DNA of 64,000 bases, from positions 16,383,653-16,447,652 of the forward strand of contig NC_079478.1 in the NCBI RefSeq assembly GCF_026230105.1. Direction: 5' to 3'. The stretch is from Diorhabda sublineata (taxonomy: Eukaryota; Arthropoda; Insecta; Coleoptera; Chrysomelidae). Shown here piece by piece: positions 11,757 to 23,391 of the stretch. The position numbers were made by a program, and so were the translations under genes. Every line of letters begins with the position of its first letter. Positions within the stretch are counted from its first letter, which is position 1. The notes beneath the pieces are model-generated. The model ran no database searches, was not told where the DNA came from, and was given only the letters and a program-made list of their open reading frames with translations.

Positions 11757-12360
11757 GTGTACATACAGTACATACGATTTGATATCGGAATATACATCTA
11801 CAAAGCGATTGAGGCATCTCTTGGAGCTGGATTCGCTATAGTAAATTCAATTTCACATAATTATCTTCATGTGAAAAAAAGTGTTGTCGATGAATGCCAC
11901 ATACGCTTAACGGTTGCGAAAAGGCAGAGCAAATACGAATTTAAGAAGTATGAAATGATAGTAGACATCGTATTCTTTTTAAAACAATAACATGTGATGA
12001 AATACACATACCATTTTATGGCTACCATACCTGCCAAGAAGAACCGTGTGTACATTCACGACGATTCATCAACACCAACAATGGCGAAAAAATAAAGGTC
12101 TGTCAACTTAAAGCTACAGCATAATGTACACCACAGAGTGTTTACCTTCAGTTCTTTTGTCAGTCAATATTGCATATTCATACACTGCACAGCAAACAGT
12201 TGGAAATAATCTAATTGTCATTGAACATCCCCATTTGCCTGATTTAGCCATGTATGATTTCTAGTTAGTCTTTAATTTAATGAAATTATTTACGTGGTCG
12301 ACGTTTCACGACCGAGGATGAGTTACATAAAGCACTTATTCAATTTTTTGATACTGGTAA
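11757..12360 (+). pseudogene. mariner transposase relic, second copy
   Basis: The 77-codon frame contains LHVKKS...RLTVAKRQ, resembling the mariner LxVKKVCxRWIPHxLTxAQK segment. Downstream, at about 12215-12330, shifted frames give EHPHLPDLAMYDF and then TFHDRGDELHKAL, corresponding to the third-residue block and the C-terminal RF.TREEL.KA helix. The middle is unreadable. It lies close behind the 11138-11600 relic but represents an N-to-C order restart, so it is probably a separate insertion. Confidence 0.65.
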
Positions 12361-12469
12361 TTACCTTAAACACAAATACCATCATTTTCATAAAAAGACT
12401 TGTATAGCTACTCTTATGCATTACGAAGTCTATGCTATTTTCTCATATTATTTTTATAACTATTTTTGA

Positions 12470-12630
12470 CTAATACACTCTCTTTCGGGATCTTGTCGAT
12501 TGCTATTTCTAGGTCTATATAACCTGAAAATACCCTTCTCTATATATGCTTTTTGTTATATTAGTTTTTTGCGAAGATTTTGTGCATTTTCTTCTAAATC
12601 CACTTTGGTTTTCCAGATTTGGTCTTAATT
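12470..12630 (-). pseudogene. LINE reverse transcriptase fragment
   Basis: On the minus strand the sequence gives ENQSGFR and, after a shift, YIDLEIAIDKIP. These match RT blocks 2 and 3 (QAGFR and F.DL.KAFD.V) of non-LTR retrotransposons, including the first catalytic Asp position. Only this short stretch is recognisable. Confidence 0.55.
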
Positions 12631-12664
12631 TTATGACTACATAGTTTTCTATAATAATATCTAA

Positions 12665-13460
12665 ATAACTCATATAGGAGGTTTGCTACTAAGTTTTGAG
12701 GTATGGTAACACTGATGTGAAATTGTCAAATCTGACATAGGCATCATTAAACTTTTTTAATGGTGAACGTGCTCAGAACGTGTTATTATACGAGTGCTAT
12801 TTCAGTTGTTTATAGATAATTGAAACATTCGGCTGTCAAAAAGATTTGTCGCGTTGGATACCGCATAATTTGACAATCGCTTAGTAAGAAGCTCGTGTGG
12901 ATGGGTGCAAAGAAATGCTGATAAATTCAATCATGAATCTAAGCATATTCATCCGATCTAAAAAACAATCGACTGTACGAGTCTTTCAAGACCAGCCAAA
13001 TCCAATCAAAGTTGTTACCGCACTTCGAAGCAAATGGTCGAATGTTTTTTCGGATTAACACGATATGTCGTCACCATTTCATTAGAGCAACGTAGAACGG
13101 TCAATTCTGAATGGTACACCAGCAGAAGACAAATCATTCTCCACGACGACAATGCGAGCTCTCACAAATTAGTCAAACAAAAACGCTTTTGAACAGTCAA
13201 AACATCGAATTCCCACAGATTGAAAATTAATTGGAAGGTCAGCATTTTTCTACACCTGAAGAAGCGGTTGATGCGTCCAAATCATATGTTTTGGGGCTAC
13301 TTCAACGGAATGGAAAGAAATGCTTCGACAATTGTTCAAACGTTTGCATACGTGTATTGATCTTAATATAGAATATTTTGAAAAACAAAAAGCCATATCC
13401 AATTATGAATATTTGTTTTATTTGTCTCAACTATGCCTCGTTTTGCGGAATATTTATTCG
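12665..13460 (+). pseudogene. irritans-type mariner element relic
   Basis: Recognisable blocks in order: SRWIPHNLTIA (about 12850-12892), ARVDGCKEML, TVRVFQDQPNPIKVV, LEQRRTVNSEWY, LHDDNASSH (about 13140-13167, second catalytic Asp kept), STPEEAVDAS and KCFDN..KR...CIDLN. This order and wording are those of the widespread insect irritans mariners. The TGDESW block with the first Asp is not readable, and stops and frameshifts are frequent. The C-terminal 'acctgaagaagcggttgatgcg' stretch is nearly identical to that at 25215-25255. Confidence 0.85.
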
Positions 13461-13880
13461 CGATTCTTTTCCGAGTAACCATATTTTCAAGTTTCTGTTA
13501 GTTTAGTAAAGCGTCCGATTTGATACGTTTTCGTTTGTACAGATTTATGGATATTATTCGAGGCAAAGAAAATACTGAAACAAAAGAGAAAGATCGAAAT
13601 CAATGGGAGGTTTAGAGTGTAAGACATTGTGTTTTATGTCTTGTCGAGCTACGGTGCTGGCAATATATTGAGTATATATTGTGTGGAGTTTTGGGACTCA
13701 AAAAATAAAACACCAAATCAATTTTCCTTAGAAAACTTTAAAATAATAGAGACTATGGAACATTCATCTTTTGTTCTTGCTATATAGTGTATTATATAAG
13801 AAAAATCACTACTATTGTATGAATTTTATTAATTTAGTTGATACAAACAAGCAGAAACGACCGCCACAAAAAAAATCTCA
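13460..13880. other. No gene recognised
   Basis: Non-coding spacer between a mariner relic and a LINE relic; no recognisable repeat. Confidence 0.35.
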
Positions 13881-15365
13881 GACTGAGAAAATTACAAAAA
13901 AGGAAAAGCTGGCTAGATGATTAATGTTACAGTGAAATACAACAAAAAATTAAACTCAAGACAAAAGATGTTGCAGAATAAAGTTGTGAAAAGCAAAATT
14001 GAATATAACAATCAAAGAAAAAAGTAAAGAAATTATGTAGGAGGAAAAAAAGATGTTGAACATATAAGAAAACAAAACGAGAGTACTACCACAAATATAG
14101 AAGATAAAGAAGGAATCCTTGTCGGTGACGAAGAAGAAAAAATTAGAAGATGGAAAGAATATTTCGAAGAAACATTTGAGGTCGGAAATGACAGAAACGA
14201 AAATGCACTTGAAGAAATAGCAAATGAAGAAAACCTTGAAAAGTGCTTCCAAACCTACCAAACAGAGAGAAGAAGTTGAAAAAGTGATAAATACGATGAA
14301 AAACAATAAAAGTCCCGGAGATAAAGGAGTAACAAAAGAACAAATAAAACATAGCGATGAACAGTTTAAAGAAGAAATTTCCAATTTACTTTGTCAGATT
14401 TGGAAAACCGAGAAAATTCCAGAAGCATGGAGAAAAGTCATTATATTACCCATTTACAAGAAGGGAGACAAAACATTGTATGAAAATTATAGAAGAATAG
14501 CTTTGCTAGACGTCACATACAAAATATTCGCATCGATTTTGAAAATATACGCAGAAAAATTGTACCAAGAAGGGTTAGAAAAGGCAGAGGAACATTCAAT
14601 AAAATTTTTATGATAAATCAGCTAATTACTGAGTGTGATTAATATGAGATACGAACACAGATGCCCTTTCTGTTGATTTCAAAAGAGCTTATCATAGTGT
14701 GAACCAAATATTACGAGAAGCATCAATATCAACAGAAAGGGCATGATATTTAACAGAAGTCACCAATAGTTAGCTCATACCGATGATGTGGCGTCAATAG
14801 CATGAAACAGAAGAGAGCTTGAAAAAATCACAAAACAACTAATAACAGCAGCAGATGAGATAGGCCTACACTCAAATAATGAGAGAAGAATGCTTATGGA
14901 AATAAAGAATAAATGTGAAAGTAAGACAAAAAACAATTTCAAAGTACATAAAAATGATGAAACGTTAATAGAATTTAAGATAGTAGTTAATAAATGCCAA
15001 GAAGAAAAGGAAATCGAACTAAAAATTGCCAAAAGTAATAGCTGTGCAAGTAGTATTAGAAGAATATTAACATCAAAAGAGATATCCAGATCTACGAAAG
15101 TTCGAATTTATAAGACAATTTTGATACCCACTCTGACATACGCCTGGGAAATAATGACGAATAAAACTAAACCGAAATTGGAAATCTGGAAGCGAGAATT
15201 ATTAAAAAAAATGTTTGGAGGAAAACAGACAGAGTTAGGATGGCAGAGAAGATCAAAACATGAAATTTACACACTTTTTAATGAGGCACCAATCAGCGCA
15301 TTTATAAAGACAAGATGATTACAATGGCTAGGTCACTTAGAACGAATGGACGAAGACAGATTCTT
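13880..15365 (+). pseudogene. LINE (non-LTR retrotransposon) reverse transcriptase relic
   Basis: The relic covers the endonuclease-RT linker to the C-terminus. The linker at about 14090-14220 reads GDEEEKIRRWKEYFEETFE. An RT start at 14224-14613 contains KNNKSPGDKGV, IILPIYKKGDK and YENYRRIALL. Next come VDFKRAYHSV (about 14672-14702) and AHTDDVA (14773-14793), the catalytic YxDD block with changes. The tail at 14890-15318 has TKVRIYKTILIPTLTYAWE and LLKKMFGG, followed after a stop by LQWLGHLERMDEDR. Sequence between block 3 and TDD is missing, and there are several stops and shifts. Clade not resolvable by eye. Confidence 0.88.
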
Positions 15366-15429
15366 GTCAATTGTGTAAGACTTTCGTGACTGTCTTCCAA
15401 TGCTTGAATGTTTCTTAGGCTATTAGGAT

Positions 15430-15860
15430 ATCGCGTCGTCGAAAACTGTTTCTACCTAATGTTTCTCCAATTCGTGCTGTTGGCATATCTATTCAAAAGT
15501 TACGTGCTACTCAGACTGATTCTGACTATATTATCTCGTTGGTTCAGTCTTTAAAATATTTTGAGTGCTTGGGTCTATTTATTTTGGCTTGATGATCTTC
15601 GATATTCATTATCGCAATGGTATATCCTTTATCAGCTTGAAGAACTTATATGTTTCTGTCATTGTTAAGTTCCCTAATAGTTCTCAATTCTTTCTGTTTA
15701 AGATTATGTTTGGATTGGAGAGTTGGTAGTAGAATCCTTGCTCTTTTTGTACGAATCTCTTGAGCCTTTTCACTTCGAAATTATGTGGTACACTAACTTT
15801 TCATCCTCTGACAGGATTCTATTACTCAAGTTTTGTTGATGTTTGGAATAGGGTTTCGGT
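15430..15860 (-). pseudogene. Penelope-like element, RT N-terminal region fragment
   Basis: Minus-strand reading gives LSEDEKLVYH, KELRTIRELN and LQADKGYTIAIMN (about 15643-15610). This matches the Penelope-like RT N-terminal block (EL..LK.D..I.VLPADKG..VVMD). Stops and shifts interrupt it. It lies back to back with the LINE relic ending just upstream. No GIY-YIG domain is attached here. Confidence 0.65.
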
Positions 15861-15869
15861 TATTGCTAA

Positions 15870-16290
15870 GATGATAAAACATGCTTACTTATTTTGCTCA
15901 ATTCTCCCTAATGTTATATTTTCTTTCCCGTCAGAGTACTTTCAAGCAAAACAAAGTCAGCTCGAACAAATGATACAAACTATGGTCCTTTAAATGACAA
16001 GATCCTATTTCAGATATTTCTTATAGCAGTGGACCCGTACTGCAGTCTTCTAAATTACAAAATTTTCGAATCAGCTTAGGGACGCCTTTCATACACAAGA
16101 CCTGAGAAAGGTTCAACTGTAAAGGTCAATAAAAACAAGTTATCAAAATAAATTAATTGCAAGTACAGGTTGCTATGGTATTATCTTTTTGGTGATTTTT
16201 GATATTTGTTATTTATTTCGAGAGGTGCTTTTTGAAAATAAGAAGAAAAATACATTGTTTTTGCTAACAATACTTGATATATAGAATAAA
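15870..16290. other. No gene recognised
   Basis: AT-rich spacer; no element recognised. Confidence 0.3.
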
Positions 16291-16294
16291 ATTA

Positions 16295-16720
16295 CCCTCT
16301 AATAGGTTTTGGGACACACTAGAGTGGAGGGAAATGAAATAGTGGACAGACTTACTCAGTAGGGGCGGATAAACCCTTTACAAGAATTGACTGTTCTGAG
16401 GTATCAGCTGTAGGTCAATAGTATTAAAAAACTAGTGAGTGAGGTAGATAGGAAAATAAACAGGAGTTGAGATGGGCAAATGTACTTCTGGGAAACTATA
16501 ATCAAAGAAGATCTATGAGTGCAAATCTATTCACATTATCTTGAAGTGCTAGAGACTGGGAGCGTGTGAAATATAAGACGAAAGTCTTTAGTAACTGGAG
16601 CCACCCGATAATTATGAACATTCTATGAAAAATGGGACCAATAGATCAGCTGAGAACACAGTATCTCCTATGCCATCGTAGGAAAGGAGACACGATACAT
16701 TGTTTGAGTCGTGGTGTATG
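16295..16720 (+). pseudogene. LINE RNase H / C-terminal tail fragment
   Basis: The reading VLGHTRVEGNEIVDRLT matches the RNase H segment (G H x G I x G N E x A D x L A) found at the C-terminal side of jockey/R1/I-type retrotransposons. The following text to about 16700, in shifting frames, resembles the tail of that ORF. It is not contiguous with the LINE at 13880-15365, whose clade lacks an obvious RNase H here. Confidence 0.6.
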
Positions 16721-16739
16721 AGACACCCTAAACTATATA

Positions 16740-17850
16740 CACATAGAACGATACAAAATTAATGTCATACAAATGATCAAAAAAACACAAGATTTATTTT
16801 TCTGTGAAAATTTCAATTTAATCATAAAACGATGAAATATGTCCTGTTGATTTTTTTATATTCCCGTGGTGAGAACTTAATATTTCCCGGGATAAAAATA
16901 ATCCAGGCAATTAACTATCTGTATACACATTTTATCCAAATCCCTTCAACAATTTTTACGAGATTGACCAACCAATATTGTTAATATTAGTATGATACGA
17001 CATTAAATCAATATATAGCAAGACATATTGGCCTTGTTTGCGAAAAATCAACGAGCAAGGGAATACGAAACTCGAGACTGATCAAAGTGAAAAGTGAAAC
17101 TAATAGAAAATTGATTGTTTACAGAAGTTCAGAAGTTAAACGTATCTATTTTCCCAGTTGTGGATACCGCTATTTCCTTTAAGGTCGTCACTAAAAATAC
17201 ATTGTTTATCTTATATAGTCTCATAAAATACAATTCTTATTCTAAGATTAACATTTTTTCTCATTATTGTAACCAATAGGCTATTTGATGTGATTTTAAA
17301 TTGTTTCAATTTTTTCTTAATTGCATAATAAGCACCTTGAATATATTTAATTGTCTTTTCACCGATATGAAAATATTATTCAAATTATTTTGTCGTGTTA
17401 TAGACATTTTTAAGCTATTGAGACTTGTTCTTCCAATATCAAATGCAGAAGACAGTTATGCGAGAAACAATCAATATTTCATAAATACGCACGGAACTCA
17501 TTATCAACTTAAGAAATGAAAAATAATGTTTAAAATAATAAAATAAAATCTATCAAACTGTCAGTCAACGTGGACTCATCATCTGCACTGTTTACCAATG
17601 AAAACATCGAATCGTAAAAATAAATGCATTTATTTTGGTCGAAAGGCGTATATACACAATTTCTTCGAAATATTCCTGCCAGAGACAGTCCGCGATAAGC
17701 AGTCGCGTGGCTTGGTGAGATTTCTTTAATTCATATTCAATCATAATAAGACTTGCTGAAATAACTAGAGTATTTAAATTTTCTATTTATCGAGTAGTGG
17801 GTTGCTTTGGATCTTTCACAGAACCGTAAAACATCTAGAGACAAACTGAA
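16740..17850. other. No gene recognised
   Basis: AT-rich. A 72-codon ORF at 17301-17519 is hydrophobic at its start but matches nothing known. Confidence 0.3.
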
Positions 17851-17855
17851 ATCAG

Positions 17856-18215
17856 TTGACAAAGCTGAGTTTATATAAGGAGAACAGGGTTGCGACATTA
17901 GAATACAATTACACCAGTTTAGAAACATTGCGTCAAATTTTGTCAGCATGCGATTTTAAACACAAAAAACTGAATAAACGTATGGCAATAACCGAATCGT
18001 CGGTAACAAATTCAATTCAAATAAAGAAACAATTGCTGAAACTGAGGCATATTTTGAGGCAAATGAAAGCAAATCCTTCTACAAGCACAGATCAACTTTT
18101 GGCAGAAGTGTCAGTTAATGCAGCAAGAGCCTCATTAGACAAAGCTTCTGTTTACTTAACAAAAGTGATGAAAAAGCATTCCAGGCACTTTTTCTCGTGC
18201 TTTGAGGCAAATTAA
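17856..18215 (+). pseudogene. Unidentified 119-codon ORF, possibly a transposase N-terminal fragment
   Basis: The ORF is lysine-rich, without signal peptide or membrane segment. The stretch SLETLRQILSACDFKHKKLNKRMAI (residues about 21-45) is reminiscent of the helix before the DDE domain in IS630/Tc1-like insect transposases (LxxLLxxxGFxxKKxxxR..L.E). The rest, including a Ser/Thr-rich stretch and RASLDKASVYLTKVMKKH, is not recognised. It could also be a chance ORF; no splice context or neighbours support a host gene. Confidence 0.35.
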
Positions 18216-18419
18216 TATAACAGATTTCTTCGGAAATATGAATTAATTCCCATTATGAATATGTACACGTATGTACCTCTCAACTTTTCTATAGTTAAGA
18301 ATGGCAGTTAATAAATAATATGTACTTGATTAGTGGCACTCAATAGTTTTATTTCTTTTTTCACAAAAATTTCGAACCAGTTGATATTTCCAACACCCGA
18401 TAAAACGTAACATTATAAG

Positions 18420-18456
18420 GGTCCCTCGAGTTTCGAGTTAACGAGAGTGGACTGAC
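18420..18456 (-). repeat. Isolated Tigger/pogo-like terminal repeat
   Basis: Read on the minus strand this begins CAGTCCACTCTCGTTAACTC and continues with 'gaaactcgagggaccc', resembling the CAGT...CCTCG..AACTCGAA ends of pogo/Tigger elements. It is flanked by TA on its outer side. No partner repeat was found nearby. Confidence 0.4.
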
Positions 18457-18459
18457 TAT

Positions 18460-18936
18460 ATATTGATTATTTCCAATATTATACTTCATTGTACCTTACT
18501 CTAATTGTTTTGACTTTCATAACAATGAATCCTTGTACGTTTTGTGCATATTGTAGTTACACCACTTGATGTTATAATAATACTACTCCAGATATTTTTA
18601 CCTTGACCATGAGTTCTTAGCTGGGAACTAATTAATAATAGTACGTCCAAGATGGCGATTTGAAATAATTTCCTGTCATAAATACTGTAGATATCTTTTA
18701 ATGTATATATTTCTTTTTTAATCTAGCAATGCTCACGATTTTCTTCAGTTTTCGCGTCAAATCAGTAAGTATTGTTTAAATGATAACGATGATTGGTAAT
18801 TGTTTTTAAAATAGTTCAAATTATAATTTAAAATTATTATCGTAGAATTATATTTACTTTTTCACTCGCCTTTTTTATATAAGTATGTAATAAACTGGTT
18901 AATAAAACTTGCGTACATGGAAAATCCCAAAGTTTG
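18460..18936. other. No gene recognised
   Basis: AT-rich spacer ahead of the hAT insertion; nothing recognised. Confidence 0.3.
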
Positions 18937-18944
18937 GTTTAGTT

Positions 18945-20067
18945 CAGTGGTCGGCAAACTTATTAGCCAAAGAGCCAAAATATGAACAAGACAAAAATTT
19001 TTAAAAACTAGAAAAAAATAAATTAAAGTTTGAGTAAAATAGGTCTGTCTACTGTTGTTTTTAATGGCATGATTGCAAGTTCTCATCGATAAGACCATTT
19101 CTCGGTATACTCTTGGTAAAATTTGATGATATGATTGAAAAAGATTGTTCGCATATATATGTGAAACCAAAGAGCAAAGAACAGCAAACGCAAGCTTTTT
19201 TAGCTAATCATGAAGACGGCTTTAGACTTATCGCGTTTTCGTGTTTCACACTATTTTCGTGTTGTTTCGCGAAAAAGGAATCGAAATGCGAAACACAAAC
19301 AAATCGCTTTCGAAAGACGAAATGCATCTCTTTACACTTATCGCGTTTCGCGGTCTTTTCGTGTTATTTCGCGATAAGTCTAAAGCCGGCTTGAGAGTCA
19401 GGAATACTATACCAAGCGTTGAAAATGATCATGTCTTTGTTTTCCAGGTCATTCAAAGCAAACCACTTGTGTTGTGAACTAAGATCACATTTTTTTTCCT
19501 TCACCAATATTTCTACTTCAACACCAAGACATTCGTATTTAAAGTGCCATATCTCTTTATTTTAAAATCTACTTGTCAATTTCGAGATATTCGAGATAAG
19601 AAAATTTCGGTTGTTATAACATTTAGAGAATTTTTGACAAATACTAAAGTTGCTTTGCCGTTTTCAAATTACTGAAACTCGCTGGATAATGCTTCAATAT
19701 TCAAAATTATGGTTCCAAAATGGTGTTTAACAATAGAGAAATTATTTTCTTGAGGATTCTTCACATAAACAATAGTTCATTTCAAAATCCTAAGCGAAAT
19801 GGATAATTTCTTCTCGAATGTTATTACTTGTTCTAGCATCGAAAAAATTAAGTTTCCTTTCCCTACCTACCTTTTAACTTGAAGAAAAAATACGTATATT
19901 CTCGATTTATAGAGGAATTTCAATTTTTCAAAATAATATTTAATTTTGTTCTCAGCAAGTTTTTTAGAATGAAAATATTATTGCACCTTAGGTAGATATT
20001 TGTGCCAGAGCCACACTTGAGTAGCCAAAGATCCACATGCTGCTCAGGAGCACTTTACCGACCACTG
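18945..20067. mobile_element. Non-autonomous hAT element with 8-bp target-site duplication
   Basis: The left end reads CAGTGGTCGGCAAACTT and the inverted right end CAGTGGTCGGTAAAGTG (14 of 17 match). Directly outside both ends is the perfect 8-bp duplication gtttagtt (18937-18944 and 20068-20075), the hAT signature. Next to the left end is 'gccaaagagcc' and near the right end 'agccaaagatcc', further subterminal inversion. The 1.1-kb interior has no transposase; ORFs at 19113-19477 are broken by a nested palindromic element. It must have been mobilised in trans. Confidence 0.92.
19217..19388. mobile_element. 172-bp palindromic element nested in the hAT element
   Basis: It is bounded by a perfect 19-bp inverted repeat, cggctttagacttatcgcg at 19217-19235 and its complement at 19370-19388. 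The inside carries further 'ttatcgcgttttcgtg' / 'tatttcgcgataa' motifs in direct and inverted order, so the whole unit can fold on itself. Its CG-containing motifs stand out against the AT-rich flanks. No clear target duplication is visible. No superfamily recognised. Confidence 0.8.
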
Positions 20068-20075
20068 GTTTAGTT

Positions 20076-20690
20076 AAATGTTTTAAGTGTTATATTTTTC
20101 AAAATCTATAATTAAAAATTCTTAATGGCTTCTTAAAATCTCAATAATAAAGCCTTTCAACCCTCCAACAGTCGCGTGAATAACAAATTTGCTAGCTCCA
20201 AGTAGTTTTTTAAAAATATTTATTATTAGAATTAATAGAAAATATGAAGACCATTACAATAAAAATATATTTTATTGAACTGAAAGCGAGTTTAAAACTT
20301 CCTTTTATATTATTGCTCTTGAGAACATCGGCGACCTTGATGGAGTTTCTGAAAAGGCTGGTACAAAGAAATCGACTGTGGGATGCGTGCCGTCAGTCTT
20401 ATGGAAACTTATGTTGGGTGACGACATAGTTCGTGTCATATTATCCGCCCGGTCGTGTATATGGATTTTTTCTAATGGCCAACTCAAGTATACAAACAAT
20501 ATGTGATAAGTTATTTTTGAAATAGTTTATTGAGATAACAAAATGACAAACATAAACTTGAAAGTTTTCTACAGAATTTAAACTTGAGTAATATAAAAAA
20601 ATTAACTTTGTAAATGAATATTCCTTTTTCATTGTAGTCATTTGAGTCCTTGTACATCAAACAAGTAAAGTCGAAAAGTTGATGCAATAT
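20076..20690. other. No gene recognised
   Basis: Short ORFs on both strands at 20244-20641, none with recognisable motifs. Confidence 0.3.
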
Positions 20691-20729
20691 GCTCCTTACC
20701 GTGAGGGAATTTGTTTACATAGCGGGGTT

Positions 20730-20990
20730 TCTCGTGCGAAGAAGGACATTCCACCACCCCCTGCCCCTAAGTTCTATAGGAGATTTTTTTCATTTTATTA
20801 AGAGTTAGCCTGTTGGCTATACACTCTTACCATCGTGGTTTTATGGTCATCGTATTGTGTGTGTCTGTTTTCGCTGCTTTGGGTAAACCCTTTCCAACCG
20901 TATTCGGCAAGAAAAGGTCCAATGCGAGTGGTCCTTCGCCGTCCTTAATTCGCCACTTGCAGGTGCGGATTTTCCGTGTCGGGGGGTGCC
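20730..20990 (+). repeat. Dispersed repeat R, copy 1
   Basis: The stretch reads 'cccctaagttctataggagat', 'tggctatacactcttaccatcgtggttttatggtcatc', then a 'tgtgtgtctg' and 'gctttgggtaaaccctttcc' region. The same order of phrases is found at 29250-29470, so both are copies of one repeat. GC content is higher than in the surroundings. The parent element (possibly a retrotransposon untranslated region) is not identified. Confidence 0.6.
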
Positions 20991-21039
20991 CACAGGTGGG
21001 TTGATACGGAAAACCTACGATCTTAAAAAACATTTTCTT

Positions 21040-22640
21040 CTGGTTTTTGATTTAGTCGGCTTTATGTTAAAGTTCGTCTTAGAAATGAAGCAGTTTTTGT
21101 TGGAAGTGGCAGGGATAAACAAGTGATAGAAGCTGAAGTGGTCATGTGAGGTCTGATGAGAGCTCTGACCAAAGATGTTATAATTTTGGAATTTATAATC
21201 GTTATATTTAAAAGGCTACAAATAAGAGTAAAAGGACAACGATTACGGTATCGTAATACTCTTTCATCTTATCAGCTACATCCTCAACACATTTAGTAAC
21301 ATTATATGCCGAATGTGCATCATTATGAAATGTTGAAAGTATAAGAACATGTTCGTGTTTTTTCGAAATACTTGGGATCAAAATATATTCATTTTCACTA
21401 TATCCAAAGGCACACGTGTGTAAAATAGTTATCGGTTATAATATTTCTTACTGTTAGTCTATAGGATGTATAAGACCACTTGTTGCATCGTTTGGTAGGT
21501 TGAGGTGGTTTTCCGGCATATGCCTTCATATGATGGACATGAAAAGTCTGCGTATCTCCATTTTTTTTTCCATATTTAGCTGGTTTATTGCTAACACTTC
21601 TACTAACGTGATATGTCGACTAGAACTAACAGTCATAAATACAGAAAATTAAAATTAATTGAAACTATGTATGATAACACTATTTATTAGGGACCCACTA
21701 GAGTATTTCATTTGAAATAAGTTTTACTCGTTCTTATAAAATCGAATATTTTTATATAAAATTAAGTATATTCTGTTAACTTAGGAAAAAAATCAGGTGT
21801 ACAATCACTATAAAGTTAAACTGAAAATCTAAAGTTGAATACAGGAACATATGGTGCTCGTTTTTTTTAATGCGTTTTAGTTTTCTCAATCTAGACAAAC
21901 GAAAGAATAATCTTGCAGACAACGATATTATTCTCAGTCTTTTTAAGAGTATCTGATGAGCCTTTTCTGTTGTTCTTTCCCAAACTGCTGAGTTGCTGTA
22001 AGGAACCACATCCATTGCTATACTAACAGTAGAAGGAGTTAGAAAGCGTAGGCTATGTATCTGTTAGATATTGGAATGTTAGGAAGCTTATCGTCTAAAA
22101 ACATAATATATTATTCTGGTTAATTAATCTTATTGTTATTTTTCTGGTTAATGTATACATCATTGCCAGAAAACTCTGATGCAAACCGAATTACTTTGAA
22201 ACCACATTTCATTCGGTAGACTTTTCAAAGATATCATTGAATTAAGTAAAAATAATCCACAGTTTAATACTCTTAGTTTATATTTCGATTTATTTTTGGA
22301 ATATGCCACAATTGATATTTCACTACCAACTTCTTTTATTAGCTTAGTTATAAATCTTTTAAGAACAACAAACAAATTATACACTTGCACAAAATATTTT
22401 CTGCATTGTTAACGTAACAGCTATGTAATATTTCAAGAAAATATAAATATGCCTCGTTAAAAATAAGCAGAAATAATACCGTCTAGAATATCCGTTATAT
22501 ATATTAAGGAGCTCAATAGAAAGAAAAATAGAACAGGGAAATAATTATATATAATATTTAAGGATTTTTAAGTTATATTCTATTCAATAGATATAAAAAT
22601 GGTATGGGATACAATGAGGAAAATAATAGATAATAGATAT
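21040..22640. other. No gene recognised
   Basis: AT-rich sequence with short minus-strand ORFs at 21776-22015 and 22160-22390 that match no known family. Confidence 0.3.
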
Positions 22641-22649
22641 AACAAAAGG

Positions 22650-22935
22650 AATTTATGAAAATGTTTGAGGGAATATTAAAATAGATCGATAGAGGGTACT
22701 ATGGAGATGGAGGTAAAACAAGGAGACAGTCTTAGTCCTCTTCTATTAATACTAGCCACGGAGAGGATGATAAAAAGGCTAAAAGAGAAGATAATTGATT
22801 ACTGGAAACTAGAATTGGTGAAAATGGATGGATTAGTATATGTCGACGAATGATAATAGTAGCAGATTAATTTAAGAAAATGGAAGAAAAAGAAGACACA
22901 TGGATAAAGACAATAGAAAAGAAAGATAGTAAATA
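22650..22935 (+). pseudogene. LINE reverse transcriptase palm fragment
   Basis: The reading VKQGDSLSPLLLILATERM matches RT block 4 (GV.QGD.LSPLLF). It is followed after about 35 residues by GLVYVDE at the position of the catalytic YADD, now degenerate. Downstream text is lysine- and glutamate-rich and stop-filled. No other part of this element is adjacent. Confidence 0.75.
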
Positions 22936-22939
22936 TCAT

Positions 22940-23388
22940 GAGAAAGTGGGTAATTAGGTAAGTAATTTCATAAATTGTGGAAAATAAATAGTAATCATGA
23001 CCAATTTTTGGACAAAATTGCCCGTTTAATTGCTATTAAAAATAAATCTCTTTGGTTTTATAATTTAAACTTGTATTACTATAAAGAACAGCCCTTATAA
23101 AATCGACTATGCCTAGATATCTAATGAAAAATTCAATCAACTAATTGAAACTAAACCTAGTTTTTTAGTATCTTAGCAATACGTTTATGGACTCAATAAG
23201 AATGGGAGAATTATCTGCTGTTAACGATAAGATTAATTTAAAAGGGTTCTCAGTTGCTATTAAAGCAAGTTAATCGCTTATTACGTAAACTTTAATCAAC
23301 CCCAACCGGGTCGATTTATAAGGAATAGTTGATATTATATCTTTAACGTGAATTAAAGGTTACAATCTAATAGAGATATATTCATTAA
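22940..23388. other. No gene recognised
   Basis: AT-rich spacer before the CACTGG element. Confidence 0.3.
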
Positions 23389-23391
23389 TTA

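Noticed and set aside
13956..14384. 142-codon minus-strand ORF, joint longest in the window
   Set aside because: It is a hydrophobic Phe/Ser-rich shadow of the plus-strand LINE reverse transcriptase coding region.
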